From Chryseobacterium phocaeense (GTDB lineage Bacteria > Bacteroidota > Bacteroidia > Flavobacteriales > Weeksellaceae): a stretch of 64,000 bases of DNA. A program made the translations under genes and the position numbers. The notes below the pieces were generated by a model, which had not been told where the DNA came from, did not search any database, and worked only from the letters and a program-made list of their open reading frames with translations. Below are positions 25,656 through 32,921 of this stretch, piece by piece; position 1 is the first letter of the stretch; each line of letters begins with the position of its first letter. The DNA is taken from contig NZ_LT827015.1 in the NCBI RefSeq assembly GCF_900169075.1, forward strand, positions 372,001-436,000, given 5' to 3'.

Positions 25656-25678
25656 TATGTATTAAACCATTTGCAAAG

Positions 25679-26077
25679 CTAGATATTATATTCTATCTCG
25701 CCGATATAGTATAAAGCATATTCCTCATCGTTCACAGAAACCGGCTTGGGAATCACATGCCTGCTGGTGAAAATAATGGCATTCACCGGAGTTTCCAGAC
25801 CCAGCTCATTGATCTTTCGTTCAACAGCCGGAAGCCATTGGTCTGCATAGGAATAATCTGTAAATTTTTCATAGATGCCTAAACTTTCCTCTTCAAAACC
25901 ATACTCTGCAAAATCGTAATCAAACCACTGTATGTGTTGTGATTCTGCGAATTTTGAAACATACAGGTCTTCATTTTCTTCTTCCGTATAATACCTTTCA
26001 TCCTCTTCCACAAAATCATAAAAATCTTCCTCATTTTTAAAATATCCCAGCCAAAAGTGTGAAATCTCTTTCTCCAT
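25679..26077 (-). CDS. Imm22-like immunity protein
   Basis: 132 residues, acidic and cytoplasmic. The pattern HFWLGYFKNEEDFYDFVEE near the start, SKFAESQHIQWFDYDFAE (about 42-59) and the ending ALYYIGEIEYNI resemble immunity protein 22 of polymorphic toxin systems. No cognate toxin is adjacent, so it is an orphan immunity gene that may protect against rivals' contact-dependent toxins (inference). Family assignment is by pattern recognition only. Confidence 0.65.
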   Translation of the reverse strand: MEKEISHFWLGYFKNEEDFYDFVEEDERYYTEEENEDLYVSKFAESQHIQWFDYDFAEYGFEEESLGIYEKFTDYSYADQWLPAVERKINELGLETPVNAIIFTSRHVIPKPVSVNDEEYALYYIGEIEYNI

Positions 26078-26104
26078 AAATTATTTTTTTAAGTATAATG
26101 TTTC

Positions 26105-26662
26105 TTATTGTAATCTTTTTAATTGCCCACTTTCATGAATCACTTTTTCAAGTCTTGAAAGTCTTGTTTTTTCCTGTTTGGCACTCATCAGCCAGTGAAT
26201 GATCGTCCTTTTGTAAGAAGGAGCCTGTTTTTCAAAAAATTCCCAGGCGTTTTTATAAGTTTTAAACTGTTGTTCATATAAAGGATCAAGAATAATATGC
26301 TCTGCTTCATGAGAATAGATTCCTGTTTTATCCTCTTTTCTTGCTTCAAATGCTTTTTGCCCTGCAGGGGTCATCAGCCCGGCTTTGATAAGTTCTTCAA
26401 CTTTTTTAATGTTGATCAGGCTCCAATTACTGTTCGGCTTTCTTGGGGTAAAACGGTTGGAAAAGCTTTCGGCATCCAAAGACCTCCGGACACCATCTAT
26501 CCATCCGAAGCACAGGGCCTGATCCACAGATTCGGACCAGTTCATCGAAGGTTTCCCGGTGCTTTTTTTATAGAAGCCCACCAGAATTTCTTTTTCCCGG
26601 GTATGGTTTTCTTCCAACCACTTTCTGAATTCTTCCTTGGTGGCAAAAAATATTGGGGTCAT
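26105..26662 (-). CDS. YdeI/OmpD-associated (OmdA) family protein
   Basis: 185 residues. The hallmark segments are FFATKEEFRKWLEENHTREK, WSESVDQALCFGWIDGVRRS and FTPRKPNSNWSLINIKKVEEL, which define the YdeI/OmpD-associated family (bacteriocin-protection-like). The biochemical function is not established. The C-terminal segment APSYKRTIIHWLMSAKQEKT is also typical of the family. It is 27 bp upstream of the Imm22-like gene on the same strand. Confidence 0.85.
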   Translation of the reverse strand: MTPIFFATKEEFRKWLEENHTREKEILVGFYKKSTGKPSMNWSESVDQALCFGWIDGVRRSLDAESFSNRFTPRKPNSNWSLINIKKVEELIKAGLMTPAGQKAFEARKEDKTGIYSHEAEHIILDPLYEQQFKTYKNAWEFFEKQAPSYKRTIIHWLMSAKQEKTRLSRLEKVIHESGQLKRLQ

Positions 26663-26809
26663 GGTGAATCTGTTTGCTGATACTAAAATGTAATATTACA
26701 AAACTTTTCTTGTAAATCGGAATTTTAAGCCACAACAAAAGCAACAGCAGCATAAAAATAGGGCGATACATTTTTTTATTGTAATTTTATTAATGTAAAA
26801 CCCTGCACC

Positions 26810-27457
26810 ATGGAATTTCTTCAGGATCATTATGCGGTTCAGAATGAGCTGCTGCTCATACTTATCTCTGTCCTTCTCGGGCTGCTGATCGGTGCTGAGC
26901 GCGAATACCGGAACAAATCAGCGGGATTGCGAACCTTTATCCTGGTGTGTTTCGGATCCTGCCTCTTTACAATTCTTTCCATTAAAATAGGAGTAGAAAA
27001 CCCGGACCGTCTGGCAGCCAATATCATCACCGGAATAGGTTTCCTGGGGGCAGGGGTAATTTTTAAAGGGGATAATAAGATAGACGGAATCACTACAGCA
27101 ACTACCATCTGGGCGACTGCTTCAATAGGGATGGCGGTAGGCTCCGGATATGTTTATCTTTCCCTTCTGGGAACGGCACTGGTACTCCTGATTCTGAGTG
27201 CACTCATCTATCTTCAGGGGTTTATAGACGGCAGCCATAAAATCATAGAATATAAAATAGTCGTAAGCACATCAGAGGATATCAAACACTGTGAAAAAAT
27301 ATTTAAGGATCATCACCTGAAATCCTTTATGCTGAAACTGCAATATACACAGGAAAGCATCTCTGTAACCTGGAGACTGACAGGAAAGCATTCCAGGCAT
27401 GATGAGGTGGTGAAAAGCCTTATTGACGATCCGAAAATTAAAGCGTATCAGTTTTAG
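26810..27457 (+). CDS. MgtC/SapB family membrane protein
   Basis: 215 residues. The N-terminal part has four transmembrane helices with the family motifs GLLIGAEREYRNKSAGLRT (about 25-43) and NIITGIGFLGAGVIFK (about 71-86). A C-terminal soluble domain (about 140-215) has the length and character of an ACT-like fold. MgtC proteins are linked to magnesium limitation and membrane-potential control. The neighbours give no further hint. Confidence 0.9.
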   Translation: MEFLQDHYAVQNELLLILISVLLGLLIGAEREYRNKSAGLRTFILVCFGSCLFTILSIKIGVENPDRLAANIITGIGFLGAGVIFKGDNKIDGITTATTIWATASIGMAVGSGYVYLSLLGTALVLLILSALIYLQGFIDGSHKIIEYKIVVSTSEDIKHCEKIFKDHHLKSFMLKLQYTQESISVTWRLTGKHSRHDEVVKSLIDDPKIKAYQF

Positions 27458-27464
27458 AAAGTTC

Positions 27465-27495
27465 AAAAAAATAAAGGCCTGAGCCTTTATTTTTT
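27465..27495. terminator. Bidirectional terminator between mgtC and the NlpE-like gene
   Basis: AAAAAATAAAGGC / GCCTTTATTTTTT stem with a CTGA loop, T-runs on both strands. It overlaps the NlpE-like stop codon. Confidence 0.85.
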
Positions 27496-27975
27496 CTTGA
27501 AAATATATAAATCCTTATTAGGTCCGGTAATTTCCTTACCGTCCATATCCAGCTGGAAAAGCTTATTTTCGCCTACTTTATATTTGTAGCTGGCTGTTTT
27601 TCCTTTTAACGTAATTATGCTTCCGGCAGCATCCCATTCAAATGTTCCTTTATCTTCACTTTTAGAATTCCGGTCGATATACTCCTCCGTAATAGTGAAT
27701 GTTTTGTTATTGTTAAGCGTAAGGGAAGTCTTAATTCCCGGACAGTCAGCACAAGGGACTACCGCTTCGTACGTTCCGGGCCAGTCCAGAGAATTTTCCG
27801 AAGTATCACCGGCCGCAGTTGGAGTTGCTTTCGTAATACTGTCAGAAGGTGTGGCTTGCACTGTCGCAGAGTCTGTTGTGCCGGCAGTAGTTTCAGTGGT
27901 TTTTTCTTTTTGATTACACGAGGTTAGGAATACTGCAGAAGCAATTCCCAAAATGAACAATTTGCTATTCATCAT
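27487..27975 (-). CDS. NlpE-like lipoprotein
   Basis: 162 residues. The lipoprotein signal has the lipobox FLTSC, followed by a Thr/Ala-rich linker (about 21-60). An NlpE N-terminal-like domain follows, with the CxxC motif in TYEAVVPCADCPGIKTSLTL and the strand pattern YTEEYIDRNSKSEDKG-like (about 75-160). NlpE relays surface-adhesion and copper stress to the Cpx system in enterobacteria. No Cpx genes are seen here, so the role is open. Confidence 0.8.
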   Translation of the reverse strand: MMNSKLFILGIASAVFLTSCNQKEKTTETTAGTTDSATVQATPSDSITKATPTAAGDTSENSLDWPGTYEAVVPCADCPGIKTSLTLNNNKTFTITEEYIDRNSKSEDKGTFEWDAAGSIITLKGKTASYKYKVGENKLFQLDMDGKEITGPNKDLYIFKKK

Positions 27976-28039
27976 GATACAATAATTTAGATATATTAAT
28001 AATTTAAGTGCTTTATCGGGAACAAAAACTGAGCCATTG

Positions 28040-28320
28040 GAGGGGAGGGGGGAGTCAGAGGGTTTTTAGTGTGATAGAGTTTGAGAGTTTGAGAGTTTGT
28101 TGGGTTATGAGTTATGAGTTATGAGTTATGAGTGCGAGATTGGAGATTGACAGTTTAAATGTGGGAGTGTTTAGAGCTCCCGGAATATCTGATCACCGAC
28201 AAATACCCGGTGGCTGAAGCCCTCGAAGCCACCATCAATAAAACAACCCGGTCTACAGTCTGACATCTGACATCTGATATCTGATATCTTGTTTCTTTAC
28301 TCTTGGTTCTTAGCTCCTCA
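28040..28320 (+). repeat. Composite dispersed repeat, copy 2
   Basis: From left to right: GAGAGTTT-type repeats, a heptad array of ATGAGTT units (28104-28133), a spacer, the motif GACAAATACCC leading into the hairpin GGTGGCTGAAGC...GAAGCCACC (28209-28233), then TCTGACATCTGACATC-type repeats (28258-28290). It fills the 450-bp gap between the NlpE-like and peptidase genes. Confidence 0.75.
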
Positions 28321-28424
28321 CTCTCATCCCCAACATTCATTCCTCCCAAACAAACCCAACTTTCCCACGCATTTCATAAGGCATATGTATAATATTCTTT
28401 GTAAATTGGGGCAAAATTTTGATT

Positions 28425-30563
28425 ATGACAAAAAAGATACTTTTATCCGTATTTCTTTTGCCGGCCGCAATGGCATTTGCACAACAGTATGGCGGAATGT
28501 GGATTCCCACTGAGCTGAATGAAAAAGAAATGAAGGACTTGGGAATGAAAATCTCTGCCAAAGATATTTTCAATACCCAGAAACCGAGCATAAAAGATGC
28601 AGTAGTACAGTTTAACGGCGGATGTACTGCCGAAATTATTTCGCCTAAAGGACTATTACTGACCAACCACCACTGCGGGTATGGGCAGATCCAGGCACAT
28701 TCCACGGTTCAGAATGACCTTCTTTCCAATGGATTTTGGGCAAAAAATCCCGAAGGAGAACTTCCTAATCCGGGGGTAAAAGTAGATTTTATTGTAGATA
28801 TCAAAGAAGTTTCGGATCAGATCCTGGAAGGAACGGATAACCTCCTTGAACCTGAATATACGAAGAAGATCAATAAAAATATTGAGGTTTACAAAAACTC
28901 TCAGAAAATAGAATCTTACCAGTCGATCATTGTAAAACCAATGTACTACGGTAACAAATATTATGCATACACTACCGAAACCTATAAAGATATCCGTTTG
29001 GTAGGGGCACCGCCTCAGAGCATCGGCAAATTCGGAAGTGATACGGACAACTGGGTTTGGCCGAGACATACCGGAGATTTCTCTATGTTCAGAATTTATG
29101 CTGGGAAAGACAACAAGCCTGCGGAATATTCAAAAGACAATGTCCCTTACATTCCGAAACACTATCTTCCGGTTTCTATAAAGGATAAAGCTGAAAACGA
29201 TTTTACTTTTGTATTCGGATTCCCTGGAAGAACTACAGAATATCTTCCTGCCGTAGCGGTGGAGAAGATTGTAACGGACATCGATCCTGCAAGAATCGCC
29301 GTTCGTGAGGTGGCTCTGAAAACATTGGATGAGAAAATGCGTGTTGACAGTGAAACCCGTATCAAATATGCTTCCAAGTATGCTTCAGTTGCCAACTACT
29401 GGAAAAAATGGATCGGGGAAGTTGAAGGTCTGAAAAAATCCAATGCAGTAGAGAAAAAAGTAATGTATGAAGGTTCTCTGGTCGCTAAAAACAGTGAGAT
29501 CAAATCAACTCTGGACCAGCTGAATAAACTATATAATGACCAGGCTCCTTACGCCCTGAACAATGCTTACTATACAGAAGTCATCAGAAATGCGGAAACG
29601 CTTAAACTGGCCGGTGATTACTACGATTATGTAACCGCTGTGGAGGCCGGAAGAATGGAAGAGAAGGATCTAGCCAAATTAAAATCAAAGATTACAGCAT
29701 TCTACAAAGATTACAGTGCAGAGCTTGATGCTAAAGTAACGGCAAAATTACTCGCATTATACGCAAACAAAACTGCCTCTCAGTTCCTGCCTGCCGGATT
29801 CAGCAAATATAAAGACGAAAACCAGAACATCCCGATGGTAGAAGAAATGTCTAAAAATTCTATCGTGACGGGAAGAGCCCAGGTAAACGGAGCGGCTTTA
29901 ACAACAGATATTGATAAGGCGTTTTCTAATCAGGACAAGCTGGTTAAAACGTTGAAAAAAGATCCTGTTTATCAGCTGTATGTTTCTATGAGAGAGACTT
30001 ATATGAAAATTGCAGATCCTCAGTTCACCGCTCTTCAGGGGAAAATTGATGTATTGCAGAAAAAATTCATGGCGCAGCAGATGGCAACGGATAAAGACAG
30101 AAAGTTCTTCCCGGATGCTAATTCCACGCTTCGTGTAACGTACGGAAAAGTCAAGGGGTCTACGCCTAGAGACGCTGTTTCTTACGGCTATCAGACGCAT
30201 TTAGCCGGGGTTATGGAAAAATATGTGCCGGGAGACTATGAATTCGATGTTCCTAAAAAACTGATCGATCTTTACAACAAAAAAGACTACGGTATGTATA
30301 AAGACAAAACAGGTGATGTTCCGGTAGGATTCACTGCTACCAACCACACAACGGGAGGAAACTCAGGAAGTCCGGCTCTTGATGCCAACGGAAACCTGGT
30401 AGGTCTTAATTTCGACAGACAGTGGGAAGGAACGATGAGTGATATCAATTATGATCCGCGTTTCAGCCGTAACATTATGGTGGATACCAAATACATCCTG
30501 TTCATCATCGATAAATTTGCCGATTCAAAATGGCTGATCGACGAGATGAAGGTGATCAAATAA
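28425..30563 (+). CDS. S46 family dipeptidyl-peptidase, DPP11-type
   Basis: 712 residues from ATG 28425; a TTG two codons upstream is in frame but less likely. The signal peptide ends AMAFA-QQ. The family S46 triad is visible: His in TNHHCGYG (82/83), Asp in WPRHTGDFS and Ser647 in GGNSGSPAL. Arg665 lies 18 residues after the Ser, in NFDRQWEG. In the characterised Porphyromonas enzymes, Arg at this place marks DPP11 (cuts after Asp or Glu) and Gly marks DPP7. It releases dipeptides from imported peptides in the periplasm. Confidence 0.9.
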   Translation: MTKKILLSVFLLPAAMAFAQQYGGMWIPTELNEKEMKDLGMKISAKDIFNTQKPSIKDAVVQFNGGCTAEIISPKGLLLTNHHCGYGQIQAHSTVQNDLLSNGFWAKNPEGELPNPGVKVDFIVDIKEVSDQILEGTDNLLEPEYTKKINKNIEVYKNSQKIESYQSIIVKPMYYGNKYYAYTTETYKDIRLVGAPPQSIGKFGSDTDNWVWPRHTGDFSMFRIYAGKDNKPAEYSKDNVPYIPKHYLPVSIKDKAENDFTFVFGFPGRTTEYLPAVAVEKIVTDIDPARIAVREVALKTLDEKMRVDSETRIKYASKYASVANYWKKWIGEVEGLKKSNAVEKKVMYEGSLVAKNSEIKSTLDQLNKLYNDQAPYALNNAYYTEVIRNAETLKLAGDYYDYVTAVEAGRMEEKDLAKLKSKITAFYKDYSAELDAKVTAKLLALYANKTASQFLPAGFSKYKDENQNIPMVEEMSKNSIVTGRAQVNGAALTTDIDKAFSNQDKLVKTLKKDPVYQLYVSMRETYMKIADPQFTALQGKIDVLQKKFMAQQMATDKDRKFFPDANSTLRVTYGKVKGSTPRDAVSYGYQTHLAGVMEKYVPGDYEFDVPKKLIDLYNKKDYGMYKDKTGDVPVGFTATNHTTGGNSGSPALDANGNLVGLNFDRQWEGTMSDINYDPRFSRNIMVDTKYILFIIDKFADSKWLIDEMKVIK

Positions 30564-30583
30564 TACATAAAAGTAATACCTTT

Positions 30584-30625
30584 AAGAATCTATTTAAATC
30601 CAATTTGAATAGATTCTTTTTATTT
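30584..30625 (+). terminator. Intrinsic terminator after the S46 peptidase
   Basis: AAGAATCTATT / AATAGATTCTT stem with a T-rich tail. It ends only about 7 nt before the deacetylase start codon. Confidence 0.7.
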
Positions 30626-30631
30626 AGCAGG

Positions 30632-31630
30632 ATGAAAGAAAAAATCATCAGTTTACTGGCCGCATTCGAATGGGAAGATATTGCAAGATCTTTTCCGATG
30701 GATTATTGTTTGCCTGTCTATCATTGTGTTTCTGATGAAAATTTGCCACATATCCGGAACATTATTCAATATAAAAATACAAAGCAGTTTGAAGAAGATC
30801 TGGACTATCTTTCAAAGCATTTCCGGTGGGTAACCTGGTCAGAATTTAAAGATTTTGTCAATGGAAATTTTAAGTCTGAAAAAAAGATTGCACTCCTCAC
30901 TTTTGATGATGGATTCCGGGAATTTTATGATATCGTGCTTCCCGTTCTGGAACGGAAGGGAATATACGCCTGCAACTTTATCAATCCCGCGTTTATCGAC
31001 AATCATGAGCTGATGTTCAGATGTAAGGCAAGTCTGATTATTGATGCCGCAGAAAAAGCAAAAACGGCAGATCCTGAAATCTACAGGATGCTTTCACCCG
31101 AAAATCCATCAAAGGAAGCCTTCAGACAAGAGATTCTTAAGATCAGTTATCATCAGAGAGCAATCCTTGATCAGCTTACGGAAAGACTTGGAATCGACTG
31201 TAAAGCTTATCTGAAAGAATACAAGCCTTATCTGACCACCGATCAGCTGAAAACGCTGACTAAAAAGGGCTACGGTATTTCCTCTCACAGCTGGGATCAC
31301 CCCAAGTACGGGGAACTTTCACTGGAAGAGCAACTGGAAAGTACGGACAAAACATTTAATTATTTAAAGGAAAATGATTTTCTTTACGAAAGTTTTGCAT
31401 TTCCGTTCACTGATTTTGGGGTGAAAAAAAACTTTTTCGATGAATTATTTAAGAATGAGGAAATATTCTGCAGCTTTGGAAGTGCAGGAGCCAAATTGGA
31501 CAGCATAGAAAGAAATTTTCATAGGATCCCAATGGAAATGGGCGAAAGCGGCGAACAGATCATCAGAAAAGAGGCTGCTTACTTTAGACTCAAAAAACTG
31601 ATCAACAAAAACAAAATAACACGAAGATGA
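30632..31630 (+). CDS. Polysaccharide deacetylase family protein
   Basis: 332 residues from ATG 30632 (an upstream in-frame ATG at 30530 lies inside the peptidase gene). The NodB motif LLTFDDGFREF is near residue 90, and SSHSWDHPKYGEL supplies the second metal-binding histidines. NodB-fold enzymes remove N- or O-acetyl groups from glycans. There is no signal peptide, so it probably acts in the cytoplasm, perhaps on a glycolipid or capsule precursor. Its stop overlaps the next start (ATGA), so it is translationally coupled to the acyltransferase. Confidence 0.85.
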   Translation: MKEKIISLLAAFEWEDIARSFPMDYCLPVYHCVSDENLPHIRNIIQYKNTKQFEEDLDYLSKHFRWVTWSEFKDFVNGNFKSEKKIALLTFDDGFREFYDIVLPVLERKGIYACNFINPAFIDNHELMFRCKASLIIDAAEKAKTADPEIYRMLSPENPSKEAFRQEILKISYHQRAILDQLTERLGIDCKAYLKEYKPYLTTDQLKTLTKKGYGISSHSWDHPKYGELSLEEQLESTDKTFNYLKENDFLYESFAFPFTDFGVKKNFFDELFKNEEIFCSFGSAGAKLDSIERNFHRIPMEMGESGEQIIRKEAAYFRLKKLINKNKITRR

Positions 31631-32706
31631 CAGAGCTGAAGACCTATAATAAAAAAGAACTCGAAGAATTTATCTCATCAGGGGAGTTCAACAGCTTTGA
31701 TTTTCTTCCCATAACAGAACAAAGGGCCAAATCTCAGATCATGAACCCCAAAGTTTCAGATGACCAGACCCTTTTAATTCTCGCTTTTTATGAAGGAAAG
31801 CTTGCAGGTTACCTGGGATGTTTTCCCGATTATTTTGTAATTGACGGAGCAATATTTCGCTATGGCTGGCTCAGTACATTATTTGTCCCCGAAGAATTCC
31901 GTGGAAAAAGAATTGCTAAAAATCTCCTGGATAAAATGTTTGAAGAGTATGATGGCAACGTCATCGCAGCGGAATTCACCAGGGAAGCAGAAGCACTGTT
32001 TAAGAGGCTGGGTGTTTTCGACTATGTGTATCCAAAAGCGGGAAAAAGATACTACTTCAGATCGGACGCAGCTTTCATTATTCCTGAAAAAAAACCGGGG
32101 ACAAAAGCCCTTAAACCTCTTTTTCAGATTACAGATGCGGTGGCCAATGCCGTGCTGACGGTAAAAAACATGGCGGTAAAAAAGCCGAAATTCAGATTTG
32201 AGATTCTTGACCTTATTGATGCAGAAAGTACTGAATGGATGTCAAAATTCCCAAGCAGACGGAATGCTGATGAATTAAATATCTACATTAAAAATCCATG
32301 GGTTCTGGAAAGCTCAGAACAGGAAAACCGGTATCTTTTTTCGAGCTACGCGAGGGTTTTTAAATATTTCTGGATAAAAATATACGATGATAATGGCAGC
32401 TTGATAACCTGCTCACTGTTCCTGCTCAGAGACGGAAACCTTAAAATTCCTTACCTGTTTTCAGATTCCGGTCTGGACCGTTTTATAGATTTTTTAAGCC
32501 ATTTTATCATCGAAAATAAAATTAAAACGCTGACCAGCTACCAGAAAGAGCTCAATCGACAGCTGGAACATTCCCGCATATTTCCCGGCATCTACAAACG
32601 GCATTTTGAAAGAAGATACATGTTCCACAACCAGCTGATTCAGCATCTTCCCGAAGGATTTGATCTGGAATATCAGGATGGGGACGGGGATTGTATGATG
32701 ACGTAG
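31627..32706 (+). CDS. GNAT family N-acyltransferase
   Basis: 359 residues. An N-terminal GNAT fold (about 40-145) carries the acetyl-CoA-binding region GWLSTLFVPEEFRGKRIAKNLL. A second, less typical part (about 180-350) may be a degenerate second GNAT domain. It overlaps the deacetylase gene by 4 bp, so the two probably modify the same sugar or amino-sugar substrate (inference). Confidence 0.8.
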   Translation: MTELKTYNKKELEEFISSGEFNSFDFLPITEQRAKSQIMNPKVSDDQTLLILAFYEGKLAGYLGCFPDYFVIDGAIFRYGWLSTLFVPEEFRGKRIAKNLLDKMFEEYDGNVIAAEFTREAEALFKRLGVFDYVYPKAGKRYYFRSDAAFIIPEKKPGTKALKPLFQITDAVANAVLTVKNMAVKKPKFRFEILDLIDAESTEWMSKFPSRRNADELNIYIKNPWVLESSEQENRYLFSSYARVFKYFWIKIYDDNGSLITCSLFLLRDGNLKIPYLFSDSGLDRFIDFLSHFIIENKIKTLTSYQKELNRQLEHSRIFPGIYKRHFERRYMFHNQLIQHLPEGFDLEYQDGDGDCMMT

Positions 32707-32880
32707 GAGTTGGAGGGTTTTAGGGTGATGAGCTTTAAAGTTATGAGTTATGAGTTATGAGTTATGAGTTATGAGTTTCGGGTCTTGAGTTTTAAATTGT
32801 GAACCCGGGGGCATCCTATTGAAAGAACGACAAATACCCGGTGGCTGAGGTTCTTGAAGCCACCTGTACTGCAGCCAAAA
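32707..32880 (+). repeat. Composite dispersed repeat, copy 3
   Basis: GAGTTGGAGGGTTTTAGGG-type sequence, then five ATGAGTT heptads (about 32741-32776), then ACGACAAATACCC and the hairpin GGTGGCTGAGG...GAAGCCACC (32840-32864). It lies between convergent genes. Confidence 0.75.
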
Positions 32881-32885
32881 CTCTA

Positions 32886-32914
32886 AAAAAACCGCTCCAT
32901 ATTATGAAGCGGTC
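32886..32914 (-). terminator. Intrinsic terminator of the M16 peptidase gene
   Basis: GACCGCTTCAT / ATGGAGCGGT stem with a T-run on the minus strand, 8 nt beyond the stop. Confidence 0.8.
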
Positions 32915-32921
32915 TTTATTT

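Noticed and set aside
28155..28349. 64-codon minus-strand ORF before the S46 peptidase
   Set aside because: It spans composite repeat copy 2 and has no protein-like character.
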